Made by a program: the position numbers and the translations under genes
From: Bolinopsis microptera
Lineage: Eukaryota; Ctenophora; Tentaculata; Lobata; Bolinopsidae
Direction: 5' to 3'
NCBI RefSeq assembly: GCF_026151205.1
Contig: NC_087081.1
Span: 11,037,113-11,101,112 of the forward strand
DNA: 64,000 nucleotides
Shown here: in pieces, positions 38,443 through 51,900 of the stretch
Position numbering within the stretch: the stretch's first letter is position 1
Layout: every line of letters begins with the position of its first letter
Notes under the pieces: generated by a model
The model's input: the letters and a program-made list of their open reading frames with translations, nothing else
What the model was told of the DNA's origin: nothing
Database searches by the model: none

Positions 38443-41050
38443 ATTATAGACTCATTAGATTCAGTAGTAGACTCGGAAACTGATATTCGAGATGTATGCT
38501 GTTAACTTGAACACTTTCTGAAGACAGTACGAGTGCAGAATCGATATCGATACAATCAAGCCGATAAAGATAATTAGTACATGATATACACTGTACAGTG
38601 TACAGTAGATCTGGCTTGAAATATTTTTGTGAAGACAATATTTCTCTCTGATTTCAAGTCCTGGCATAGTGTTTATGATTTCTGGAATGAAAACTTACCA
38701 TAAATTTATTGACAAATTGTTTCCCTCCTAGTTCATTTAGCTTATTAACTTGAATTACATTTCAGTACGTATCTAATATTCATCTTAAATTTACAAAAAT
38801 TGTATTATTGTTGCAAGATATGGACTGTAAATGATGTTTGGAGTGTATTTGTCTTATAATTGTTTAATCGAATTATTCGCTGGAAATAAAGATCGGTGAA
38901 AACCTTAGAACTCTCCCGAAAAATAGGCAACAATTTGCCGGCAGCTTAACAGTTCAAATCCCGCAGAATTATCCCGAATTATACTGCAAAACTGATCGGA
39001 CCCGCCTCGTAACAGATTCGCAGAATATTAGGACGTCTATAAGAAATTACATCTTTCAATATTTCTTATTAAAGTATTAAGTTACTTTGCAACGCTTCAA
39101 TCAATCTGAAAATCGTGTAAAATATTGACCGAGAGTAACATGCCGTCCCCGGGCTCATTGGTACTTAGTATTATATGAAGTAAGGTCAGGCCTGACACCC
39201 GACAGTGTCGTTTTTCCGAGCATCACGAGAATCAATTTTGATTTTATTCGCTGTTTCTCGACCTTTTAGTTTCACTAAAGTGTAATCGCTCAGCCATGAC
39301 CCACTAAGAGTTATACACAACCACTACTAGGAGTTATACACAACCACTACTAGGAGTTATACACAACCATGGAGCGTACTATCTGGCAGTAATTATTGTT
39401 GTGTTTCATCCAATAGAATAACTATACTGTGTACTAATAATGCCGAGCTGCTTGTAGCAAGCCGGATCACGGAATTATGAGAGTGCGGCGTCGCTGGGAG
39501 GTTCATTGAGGTGAGGATGTTAATATTAATAATATCAAATCATTGATATCAGACAAAAAATTAGTTTGATAACAGCAATGAAATAGCCTGTAAGGACCCT
39601 ACAAAGTGAAGGCTTTTACAATAAATCTAATTTATCGAGTTCTTCATCATGTTTTGCAGCTTTGCCAAGTCATTGTATAATATAAGACGGCCTTGTCAAA
39701 TGGTCCCTGGATGTTAATTAGTATTTGTCTAAACTATAATTTACTTTTTTTGTACGGAAGGGGAGGAGGGGAGATTTAACTAAAAGTAAATTGTAATAGC
39801 ATAATGTGAGTAATAGGAACTAGAGTTAAATTTGGTGACCGATTTAGCTGTTTTGTTGTTATTGTGACGTTACTGCTGTCCGCTATCACATATGATAGTA
39901 TTAGTACCATGATTACAGTGTCCAAGAGTAATAAATCTGAATTTATAAAATTCAAGAATAGAAATTGTTTAACTGACTCGCTTTTGATGCAAATTACGAA
40001 CTAAACCAATTCCTGACGCACCACAATTTCCCCGAATATCAGCTATTATATGAATAAAACTGTTTCTTGACAAAATATGCTCATCGTGCATGGCCTTGAT
40101 TTCCCAAATAGAATTTGTAGAGAGAACGGCATTTTTAAAAATCGTACTTTGAAAATTGATTATTTGATTCAATAATCATGAATTCAGCTGAGGTTATTTC
40201 TAAAATAATTGAAACTGTCAATTAGTCATGGTTAAATGTTTATATCAACAGAGAGCACGAACCAGTTTCGTTGCAACTTGATTAATACAAGTTGTAGAGG
40301 GATCATGGAATAAAAACGGGGGGATCTTAAATTTAATTATATCGCTATTGATTAGCTGATGATTTGCAACAACCTCACCACTCCTTCAAGATAAATTCAG
40401 ATTGTGTCTGATTTGATTCAGTAAGGACGTTAGGACCCTACTCTAATATGAGGAAGTAATTTACACGTTACGACATCTATGAACTAATGATCGGTGCAGA
40501 TAATTACCAAGAATAATCTGTTCCGATAATATCTCCATAATAGCTAAAATCTCAATGAATAATGCATATTCATAATTAAATTCCGGAAACGTCAAAGGCT
40601 TGAGACTCATTGAAATCACGAGGGCCGTACGGGTAAACGGTGTCTCAGACGGATATCAAGGGATATTCGTGTGGGTTACCAGGGGCTGTATATTGAAAAG
40701 TTTGCTCGGTTGCCAACTCCAAGATTTGTTTATTTATTGAATGAAGTTTTCATAATGCTTTGATCTTTAAGCTATCGCTTCAGATAGGTTTTTAATCGTT
40801 TGATTAGTAATTTTGTAATTATATGGTTTTGGGGCCCAAGTAGTACAGTCAAAAGCTGTAGAATATCTGCACGATGTGAGAAGCATTTTTCAAAACTTAG
40901 GAATAACGTTATAAACCAGTTATCTAATTAAATACTTAAAAAATTTGAAGACCTTTGTTCTCAGAATAAAAATTCTCGGTTTTACAAGTCTCTCTGCTTT
41001 GGTGCCTTATTTAGTATTATCACACCACTTTATTATTACTTTGATGTTCC
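38443..41050. other. Gene-poor AT-rich region
   Basis: 2.6 kb with the 3' UTR of the preceding gene and a 23-bp tandem repeat (39308-39370, about 2.7 copies containing GGAGTTATACACAACCAC). No coding exon recognised on either strand. Confidence 0.5.
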
Positions 41051-41697
41051 ATATACTAGGACACAGTGAAACTATCGGACTACGGTGTAATTGTATGGGG
41101 ACTTACCACTCCTGACTCCATGGAATCATTAAAATATATTGACTCTGTCACATCGTTTCCTCAAATCAATTGTTACATATATATCTCAGTAATTGTGCTA
41201 CATTTTTGTTTCATACATATTGTAGGGTGTGTCTTTCGAGCAAAATTTGGTTTACATGCAAATTCTGTGGTTTTAATATTAAATTCTAGCTTAATTAAAG
41301 TAAGGGCTAAGAAAATATAGGTACCCACTATCAGGTAAATGTAAAAGCTTGTATGGTATTTTGATATACTTTTAAAGTCTGAAATAACCACACAATTCAA
41401 CCAATCAAATCAAGTAGAACATTCGGACTCATTGAATATAAGGGTCAAGGGACTAACCTGGGGAACCCAGGCTTAGTGTTATAAACACTACGATATGCAG
41501 CGGAATGACAGGCTGAGCGCAACCAATTAAAAAGTTAATAAGGGTGGCAATTAGCTTGTTGTTTCTAGGGAAACATAAAATCATGAAAGTAAACTCTAAT
41601 GGAAATAATTCCATGTTTTCACTCGTGTACATCTTTAACTGTACTTAATTTTGAATATACAAATAATTTTACTTATCGATTATGTACTTTGGCTTAC
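41051..41697. repeat. Diverged copy of the GGCCGGCCACGC repeat family, left part
   Basis: 41058-41165 matches 61075-61180 in the same orientation (GTATGGGGACT...CATGGAA...ACATCGTTTCCT). The companion segment with CAACTCTCTGGCCGGCCACG is at 44565-44640, on the far side of the TTAC element, so an older repeat was apparently split. A short GCGGAATGACAGGCTGAGCG block at 41498 also occurs at 36918. Confidence 0.5.
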
Positions 41698-42915
41698 CCC
41701 ATTAGGGACGACGAGTTTTAAAGTTTGCCGATTTTGATGCCGTTTAACACACTAGGTCACTTTACAGCAAAAATGAGATATCCAAAAAAGCTAATCTGTA
41801 TCTCGTTTACTTTAAAAGATACAGCTATGGTCGCATACGACCCACTCGTCCGGGTCGCAAACGACCCATCACGGTTTTTTCGGCTTTAACTTCTGAAACA
41901 AAGACGTTAGGATAAAATAAAAACTGTAGCATAAGTTAAAAACATATGGTCAATACTGTGTAACTCTAACTTTTTAAAAATAAAGAATTTGGGTCATTAA
42001 CGACCCACTCGGCTCACTTGCTTATTATTACATATGTCCATGTAACTTCTTGAATTCAGCCTAAAGCATGACATCATAAGTTCAAAATCGCCTCTCAGCA
42101 AGTGATAATTATCATAAACTGCGAAAAATCGGTTAAATGGGTCATTAGCGACCCACTAGGACCACAAAATTGATTAATTAAATATAATGTTGTCAAACTT
42201 TTACAAATATTAGTATAAAAACATGTTATATCTTGGTCATTACTCCTGTACGTTGATTTAACTTTTAAAATCGATCAACTGGGTCAATAACGACCCACTC
42301 GGAAGTTGAACCACCTCATCAATTATTATCAGTATCATGCTGTTCCACCTTCAAGAAAGACACTCGTAGGTCTTAATTCCACGCAAACCACGGGTGGCTG
42401 ACTACTAGCCCTTCTGAGATCTGGAGTCTCACGGTAATCTGCAGATCACGTCACCCAATGACTGACGAATAATGGGCAGAATTGGATAGATAGGTAGGTG
42501 AGTTTATCAGCTGTTAGTACACGACCGTAATGTCGTGAGACAGCAAACAACATGCCTATCTTTTCCCGATTCCTAGAACGTCCAAGAAGAACTATACAAC
42601 TGCTGGATTCAGATTTCAGATGGCTGCATCTACTCTCTTCTGTCTTCGCAGCTCCCTTTCTTTACTTCTTAGGGGCCGTTCATATATTACGTAATCACTT
42701 ATTGGACAATTTTTACGCCCCCCCGGCCCCCCCCCCCACCACATAGCTATTATGTCAAAATTACACAAGCTTAATCATTTGGAAACTCCCCTCCCTCTCG
42801 GCCGATTACGTAATACTTGTTTTCGTTTTGAAAGCTGCCTCGTTGTTGTGGGATTTGTTACCCAAAACGAGGTAGTTGTCTGAGAGATTGCTGGTTGCAG
42901 CACCGCCAGCCAAAT

Positions 42916-42947
<32 letters not shown>

Positions 42948-44394
42948 CTTTTTCCTTGTCCTTCTTCACAGAGCTGTAGATGTAGCCATCTGAATGCAGC
43001 AGTTGTTATTCTCGTACTTTCTAGGAATGAAAAAAACATATTGGCATGTTGGATTAGAATATGCAATTTGACCACTCGTCTTTCAGTATTTACCCAAGGT
43101 TACATGATATCTCGTATACTTCGTTCAGGGGATTTTTCTTGAGTGACATGATCTGATCACCGTGGGACCCTGGGTCTCAAGCGGTGGGTTGTAGCAGGTC
43201 GTTTACCAAGATTCGAAATTGACGAAAAAGGTAACAGAATCTAATAAGCAACAACAACAGCATGGCTATTACCTAGCAAGTTAGGAACGAGGGCCGATTC
43301 CTTTTCTTTTGCGGCACGGCCACGGTCCTTTCGGTACAGATTTCCACGCACCATAGTATTATAGTCAGGACGCAACTCCAGGCATATGCAGTAGTGTTAT
43401 TCTCGCAGCTCTTTGATAAGTGATGACGGCCCTTCAGTTGGCCCTGGATCTCAGAAGGGCTAGTAGTCAGCCACCCGTGGTTTGCGTGGAATTAAGACCT
43501 ACGAGTGTCTTTCTTGAAGGTGGAACAGCATGATACTGATAATAATTGATGAGGTGGTTCAACTTCCGAGTGGGTCGTTATTGACCCAGTTGATCGATTT
43601 TAAAAGTTAAATCAACGTACAGGAGTAATGACCAAGATATAACATGTTTTTATACTAATATTTGTAAAAGTTTGACAACATTATATTTAATTAATCAATT
43701 TTGTGGTCCTAGTGGGTCGCTAATGACCCATTTAACCGATTTTTCGCAGTTTATGATGATTATCACTTGCTGAGAGGCGATTTTGAACTTATGATGTCAT
43801 GCTTTAGGCTGAATTCAAGAAGTTACATGGACATATGTAATAATAAGCAAGTGAGCCGAGTGGGTCGTTAATGACCCAAATTCTTTATTTTTAAAAAGTT
43901 AGAGTTACACAGTATTGACCATATGTTTTTAACTTATGCTACAGTTTTTATTTTATCCTAACGTCTTTGTTTCAGAAGTTAAAGCCGAAAAACCGTGATG
44001 GGTCGTTTGCGACCCGGACGAGTGGGTCGTATGCGACCGCAGTTAGTAAACAGCGTCTAGCTCTGTTTGTGAACATCAGATTATCACGGGCTTTTCATAT
44101 GTCTCAAGGAAATCGTTGCCCGCAACTTTTTGTCCTCAACAAAATAAGCCTACATAAAGTTTTAATGTCCCAATCAAGGCAAGAAGTAAAGTAAAATATT
44201 TTCCAATTATGACGACTAATTAGCCTAATTATTTAGTTGTTAGTAATTAATTGGGTCTCGACTGGAAAGTCAATAATGTAGCCCAATAAATTTTGAGCAT
44301 ATGTGCGAAAGATTCGTTGCGTTTAGTATTATGGTTTGTCCTCTATAGCCTCTAGAAAAGGTGGGTCGTAAACGACCCTATCGTCCCTAATGGG
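41698..44394. mobile_element. Palindromic DNA element, CCCATTAGGGACGA termini, TTAC duplication
   Basis: TTAC at 41694-41697 and 44395-44398 flanks inverted CCCATTAGGGACGA ends. Arms about 41820-42435 and 43445-44040 are near-exact inverses. A 1-kb centre has G and C homopolymers and a GGGGCCGTTCATATATTACG / GATTACGTAATACTTG sequence resembling ends of a nested MITE. A 16-bp palindrome, GGGTCRTTAACGACCC-like, recurs at least ten times. A 4-bp target is compatible with piggyBac- or Kolobok-like enzymes (normally TTAA), but TTAC is unusual. No transposase was found. Confidence 0.8.
42916..42947. repeat. Poly-G tract (32 G)
   Basis: Homopolymer of 32 G in the centre of the TTAC element; a C-rich run lies at 42718-42736. 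Confidence 0.9.
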
Positions 44395-44398
44395 TTAC

Positions 44399-45962
44399 GC
44401 ACACTTGACACTTTTGTCTAATTTCTCATATCTATGAAGGTGTTCTGGACTCTCGGTAGCTCAAAAAAACACAGGAGACCATTTTGGTATTTTGGACTGT
44501 TACCCTTTCCCTTTCCTTCGTATTTTCCTTATTTGGTGAGCATGAGTGGCGACGCGATGTTTTAATTAATTGAAATATTGATTGATCAACTCTCTGGCCG
44601 GCCACGCATATGCGGATATATGTATTTGATTTGATTTGATAGTAAGAAAGTATGAATTATCGTTTGAGGCAAATGAATAAAATGTGTTTATGGTCGGAAC
44701 AGACGGTCCGTGACTCGAGCCGTGACAACTCTCACGACTCTAGTCAGTATGTTTAGAGGTAACGAAAAGGACGAATCATCGAGGCTCCGTTACAACAGTA
44801 TCTTGTATTTCTTGCAATTTCTTCTTGCCTATTCTTTGGAAATAACTTATTGGCTTTTTACCAATTGGCTCTTACCTTCCTTTTCAAATAACATTATGTG
44901 TTAACTGCTCGTAGTCGTAACTTAGAAAGCTTTGTTAATATTATATTGTTGCCTTTTATCATCGTGATATGTAGTACTCTATACCTACTCTATAAGTATA
45001 GTGCACTAAGATGAGAAGTATGTACGGTACCCGGCTTAAAGTACCTACGTACGGTAAAACCTTTCCGAAAGGTACGTACCGTACCTTTCCTCTTGCGGTA
45101 CAAATATGGGAAACTTTTTAATTTTGTATTTTATCTATTCAACTTCGCAAGTTGCTGAATTAGGCAAAATATTGTGAAAGTCGACACAGCAGCAAAGGAA
45201 TATGGGTGACGAACGTATAATACTACATAAAACTAATAGCTTATTTCGTAATCTCGTGATTAAGCTGTAGACTGCCAGCGTCATGGCAGTCAAATAATCT
45301 TGGATCAGAGTAAAAATTTCAGAACAGCAGACAATTTGTAACTCACCACGAATTTCAAAATTTTTATGAATTTCAAAATTTTGCTAAATTGTGGCTTTTG
45401 TACCTTTTGGTTCAGTTTAAAGGTACGTACTTCTCTTCTTAGATAGTGCACCTATTTAGAATTGGCGGTAGAATCGGTAAGGTCAGCTTATCAAAATACA
45501 CATAAATATCAATCCAATCATAAATGAACCACTTTCAAGTTTCAACCGTTTCTACGGCAAAAAATACGTTCAGTAAAGTAATATGTTCATAGTACATAAC
45601 GTTTCGATTAGAAATACCGTAAGGCCCTCTATTATTAAAACTAGAAATATCAAACGTCAGTTCTAAATCGTTGCATTAAAGATAGTACATTGTACAATCT
45701 GTCAACTCGATATTAGACAATACCAACCTCTTTATGACACATTTAGATCTTTATTACAAATTTGTAATCTTAAAATGTGCAGTACGTCTGCACTTTTAAA
45801 TGGTTTGTAAGCTTTTTATTTATTTTTCTCAATTTTTATTTTCAACCGATCAATGTTAAAACTACTAGTATGATCTTTTCATCAAGAAATATCGGGGCCT
45901 ACTGTATATGAGTATTGAATGAACAATCAGACATAACAATTTGTTCTTTTAAAAGGCATAGA
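44399..45962. other. Upstream region of the first thrombospondin-repeat gene
   Basis: It contains the split repeat remnant (44565-44640) and a self-complementary GTACGGTACC-rich patch (45020-45100). From about 45430 the sequence is shared with the region upstream of the second paralogue (62140 onward), so the duplication includes the promoter. Confidence 0.55.
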
Positions 45963-48900
45963 ATGAAAGAAATGAAGTTGCTGTGGTTCCTTTTAACCTT
46001 GGTGCAACTGTTTTCCGGAGTGAGTTCATTTAGAAGAAATAGTGGTCGCAGACGGACAAATACGAGTTGTAAGTTTGGGATATGTTTTTAAAGATTTTGA
46101 TTGTTTGTTTGGAATTTTGTTATCGATTTGCCATACTAACATTAACCACTGGTGGGTGTCTACATTCCTGACATTTACCACTGACTTAGTTCTGCAATTC
46201 GTTTGTGCAATTCTTTTCATTGGGTAAATAAGATTCGGGAATAGGGCTTACTAAAAAGTAAAAACAATTCGCTTCAACAGAACTTTCCTTTGTTTGCCAA
46301 GGTCGTGCTTGCCAGCACTGTAATCTTGATCAATTGCACCTGAAGTTATCATTGAAAACTACAACGTCAGTCTGTAGCCATAGTGGAACAAGTTTATCCT
46401 TTTCTGTTTGTGGTCATATCAGTATCAAGATTTTTGAAAGATTGATCTAAAAAGATACTCAAATAGCGTACTGATGTTCACTTTAACTCAGGCACTCTGA
46501 AACTGGGTCTTCACTACATATCCTCGCAAGGAGGAGAAAGCACTCTAGTAATTAGTGGGCCTACAGAAGATCTAGCTCTGAGTGGATTCCACGAGACCAT
46601 GTCTCGTTATAAAATTTAAGGAAACGAAATTTGGGCGTTTTATGATAAACCAAACTTTGAGGATCTTCTGTTTACTGCGACTGGGCCTATTGGTTGGACT
46701 ATGGTTGATAGTAAACACAATGATAAGGTCTCGTCTGTTAGACCAGTGAGTGGCTTTAGATAATATAAATATATTTGTGTGGAAACTCGTGAGTCAATGG
46801 GGAGAAATGTCCTGCTTGATTGATTTCTCCTCAAGTTTATCAAAGACAGTACTAACTACTATGATAAGATTTAGATATTGCATCTCTATCGCTTAATATC
46901 CTGACTTTGGATTAGTGACTATTTCTAACGATAAGTCAATGGCAGCATTTCAGAGTACCAGTTCAATTCATTTTAAATTATACCACCAAGCCCCTTTTTT
47001 TTCTTTAAAAAAAAAGAGAGGCTGGGCCAAGATAGCCCACGAAAAGATAGCATTGAGATGCTCTGCCTACCTCTGGGGTGTGGCAACCCTGGGGAAGGTT
47101 GCCCGTGAAATCAAGCCCCGTTATATTATCAATCTAATGTTCTTAAAGATTGACCTGGCCTAGAAAGATAGCGGACTGATGTACACTTTAACTCAGGTTT
47201 TACGATAAAAGACATTTTGGGGGTCTTCTGTTTACTGCTACTGGGCCTATTGGTTGGACTATGGTTGATAGTAGATACATTTATACGGTTGCGTCTGTCA
47301 GACCAACCATAAACAGCAGTGTGGGGCTTTGTTTTAATAAATTTGATACAAGACAAACGCCACTCTTGACAAAAGGAGCTGATAAGGACTCCTCGAACTA
47401 CATTAAATATATTCCTTCTGTATCATCTTATTAGAGCTTTTCATTTAGAGCTAGGGTGCTACACTTGGCTAAAACGTGTCCATATCATTACAATAATACT
47501 CAATAAATTTAATGGGCTGCAGTGTTGTAATTAGTTAAAAACAATATTGTACTAGAAACCTACCAGTCAAATGTTTAAATTGGTAACAGCTAAAGGTTGC
47601 TTTTTGGTCAATTTTTTGTGATTTTTAAGCCATTGCCTTGGAAATTTCGACGATTAAAATGTAGTATAGATTACAACAACAATTTTAAAATTGGCCGTAC
47701 AACTACAAATAAGCCCGACAAGTTCTTTGCATTCAAAACAAAAACATGTTATATACAATTATACTGTTATACAAGTTACAACGAATCAAATTCACCGTCT
47801 GCCAATATCGACATTCGACTCGAATACACGTCTTGCACAACTATGTTCCCGACCACCTACCTGCCTATAACATGATTTTTAAATGTTTCCTCCCCAAAAA
47901 TATTTAAATCTAAATGTGACAGGTAAGGTTCACGACGGGGGTTGGTCAGATTGGGAGGAATGGACTAACTGTATCTGTGATGGTGATGGTGCAGGGTTAA
48001 GAAAGAGAACTAGAGTTTGTGATAATCCTAGACCTTTTGGTTGTTACGGCAAACAGGCTAAGTAAGTGTCTTAGTTCTACAAAGACCTTAGGTTACATTA
48101 TCATTTGTTCGTTCAATTGGACTTTAAAATGTTCAATATGGTTTAAAAGAGATTTGACTACTTGCGTGTAAAGTTGCTAAATACAATATTTGATAACTAC
48201 TGCAACTTCGTAATACGCTGGTATGTCAGTCGTACAACTGCGAAAACTCGCAACAAAACACAATGAACAGTAAACAGTAATCACTATAACTTATTATCAG
48301 TAATAGTCCTCACTACAAACATAACATTACAATCTACCGTAGAGACTGTCAAGGATTAGCTTACGAAACAAAGGTTTGTGATGCTCACGAGCAGTGCTGT
48401 GACGCGGGCAAGAAAGTAGATGGAGGGTGGACGGATTGGAGTGATTGGAGTAATTGTGACTGTGATCTCGAAACAGAGACTGGAACTAGGAACAAAACAC
48501 GTACTTGTGATAATCCTGCGCCTGCTTGTGGTGGCAGGTCTCTTCCTATTTCTCTTACTAGTTCAAATCGTTTTATATAGTAAGATTTCGTTTTGTATTT
48601 ACTTTCATTAAAGACTCTTGCAATAAACTCAACTCATGAAAATCACCCCAGTAAATGCGAAGGATCAACAAGTGTTAGTGAGGAATGCAACGAGCAGTGC
48701 TGCAAGGACTGCTGTAAAACTGAAAATGGGGGCTGGTCTGACTACAGTGAATGGGGTCCATGTTTCTGTAACCATACTGACGGTACTGGTGCTATAACCC
48801 GAACAAGGGAATGTACAAAACCAACCCCTTCTTGTAGTGGCAGGTATTTAAACATTTTCTTGTTGTAAGATTTAAAGAAAAAGAAATTGGATAATTATAT

Positions 48901-51900
48901 CATCAGCAAAAACTTTCAAATTTTAAACCTAATTTAATTCACTCACCTCTATATTGCAGCGAATGTATTGGACCAAAAGTTGAAACAGGGAGCTGTGACG
49001 GGGACTGTTGCCAGACAACCCACGGGGGTTGGTCCGAGTGGAAGGAGTCCGGTTCCTGCCAGTGTAACTCAGATGTAGGCTCCGGGACTTGGACTAAAAC
49101 CCGGCATTGTAACAGTCCCTACCCTCAATGTGGGGGTAGTTTTTGTGAGGGTGATAGTGTGCTGACGGGAAACTGCGACGAAGAATGCTGTGAGTAGATT
49201 GCTATCCAAGTCTTACTTTTCCCATGGTGTCTGTTTTTTTGGAACTGATACCAACAACCACCAATTTGATTGGATCAATGCAAAAAAAAAAACATCCGAT
49301 TTCTGTATTATCTCTGACCACCTTTAATCCACCAGGTCAAACAGTGGACGGAGGTTGGGCGGAGTGGAGGAGCTGGAACAGTTGTGTTTGTGACTACAGT
49401 TCTGGAGCTGGGGTGAAGACCAGGACTAGGAGCTGCACAGATCCCGCTCCTTTCTGCCACGGATCGTAAGTTGGGGAGGCGGGCATGTTTTCAAGGAAGA
49501 GTGATTGTGACATAGAATCGAATCATTCGGACATTTTTATCCGGAAACAGGTATCCTGAAATAAAAACTTTCTTCTTTCAGTGATTGTGATGGCGACCGA
49601 GTGGAATATGGTGTTTGTCTTTTTGAGTGCTGTAAGTTTATTTTCAATTAAAAAATTGAAACTTTGTATAATAGAACAGAAAAAAGTTTGATTGGATTAT
49701 TTTCAGACATATTCAAGCGTTTAAAAAAGTACAACTCAGGTAAATCAGTGCATGGAGGCTGGACAAATTGGTCCTCTTGGAATATGTGCGTCTGTGACTA
49801 CATCTCTGGAACTGGAAACATGATAAGATCCAGATCCTGTACAGATCCCGCTCCTTCCTGTCATGGACAGTAAGTCATTGTCATTTTTATTTAGTTTATT
49901 TTAAACGTTGTCAGGCTATACATTGTTCCTTACACTATGCGACTACATTAACAATTACATGAACTATTACTACCGTTTGATAGAGGAATGGAGCCAAGTT
50001 AGATGATTTTGGAATTGATCCGGGTTTTAAATTACAACTCTGTTATTTTTCAGGGACTGCGTGGGGAATATCCTGGAACATACATCCTGTGATGATCAAT
50101 GCTGTGAGTTGGAACATTTGAGATGTTTATTTTACCATTTCAATTGTTTAAATATTCGAATATTTTAAAAATTTTAATGATCAATCAGACGTTAGTGATC
50201 AAAAAGTTGCAATGAGTTTGAAATTTTAATTGACTCTAGAATTTTTGTATCAACACACTGAATAACGTATTCTCGCATTTCGAGCTTTTTAACTCGATGA
50301 TTTTAATTTCTATTCCCAAAAGGTGAATCAGTAAACGGGAACTGGACAAGTTGGGGATCTTGGAGCATGTGTGTCTGTGATTACAATGCTGGTACTGGAT
50401 CTCATATGAGAACCAGATCCTGTACAGATCCTGCCCCTTCCTGTCATGGAGCGTAAGTAAGATTATAAATGTCACATTGTTCAAAACAAATACCGTGTCG
50501 CGTGTGATGCGCATCCTGTTGTACAAGATTTATAGATTTCAGTAGAGTAGCCTGATCCCACCATATAATGTAAGCAGGTTTTTTGGGCTGAGTTTGAATG
50601 AATTGATAACTTGATGTGAATAGTCAGCGGTTACAGAGTCACTGAATCAACAACAGGCACCTCCTGATAAAACTTAAATAAGCTTATTTAAACACTCCCA
50701 AACTAATGACTTTTACCTTCAGGGACTGTGAGGGTAATATGGTGGAGCACGGAAAGTGTGATCATCAGTGCTGTTAGTTATTATCTTAGTTTCTTATCAG
50801 TTATAGGTAGTACAGCTATCAATTCTACATTCTACAATCTACATATTACATGTGACCCTATTTTCTAAACCTAGGTCATTACAGCTTTACGAGCAGTCGA
50901 GTAAACGGGCAGAAAAGTTTGGAGCCATCACGTGCATCATGTCAAGTTTATGATCTGCAAATTGGCTGCATTTCAACTGAGAAGTGTTAATTTAGGAAGT
51001 AGTCCGAACATTAACAATTAGCTGAACTGTCATCATGTTGTTATCTCCAACACACACACTTGATTCAGGTACTCTAGTGAACGGGAACTGGAACAGTTGG
51101 GGTAACTGGAGCACATGTATTTGTGATTACAATGCTGGTACAGGATCTCAGATGAGAACCAGAGCCTGTACAGATCCTGCCCCTGCATGTCATGGAGCGT
51201 AAGTAAACTTAAATGAACAAAAAACAGTTGAAAATAGAATCGTCTTATTTTTCCCAATTATAGATAGATACTTGATTAATGCAATGTTTGCTTGATGTAC
51301 TTTAACTATAATTACTAAGGGTAGGGGTACTTTAGCTATCAGTATTTTTGGATAATAAGATATTTTGCAGAGATTGCGAAGGAGATATGATTGAACACGG
51401 CAAATGTGACGATCAATGCTGTAAGTTTTATAAACCCATCGTTCATTCCCTACTACAAATATCTTACACCTTACATTATAAATCATTGTTTCAGTTTATC
51501 ATATTGTACCATTGTCCACTGTCCAGTTTGTTATAAAGTTGTTGATAATTATAAACTTTCTCTTTGATTATAAGGCACGTCACTGAACGGAGGATGGAGT
51601 GAGTGGGCTGACTGGGGACCTTGTATTTGCGAGAGTAACTCTACTAGTACTAAAGGGGTTATCAGGAGGGATCGGTATTGTACTAACCCTCAACCCTCCT
51701 GTCACGGCAAGTACGTATGTTGTAAGTATGTAGTACGTATGTAGTACGTATGTAGTACGTATGTAGTACGTATGTAGTACGTATGTAGTTCGTATGTAGT
51801 ATGTATGTAGTACGTATGTAGTACGTATGTAGTACGTATGTAATACGTATGTAGTACGTATGTAGTACGTATGTAGTACGTATGTAGTACGTATGTAGTA

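Noticed and set aside
41066-41400. Paired ORFs on both strands
   Set aside because: Lie in a diverged repeat also present near 61.1 and 61.9 kb; no protein signature.
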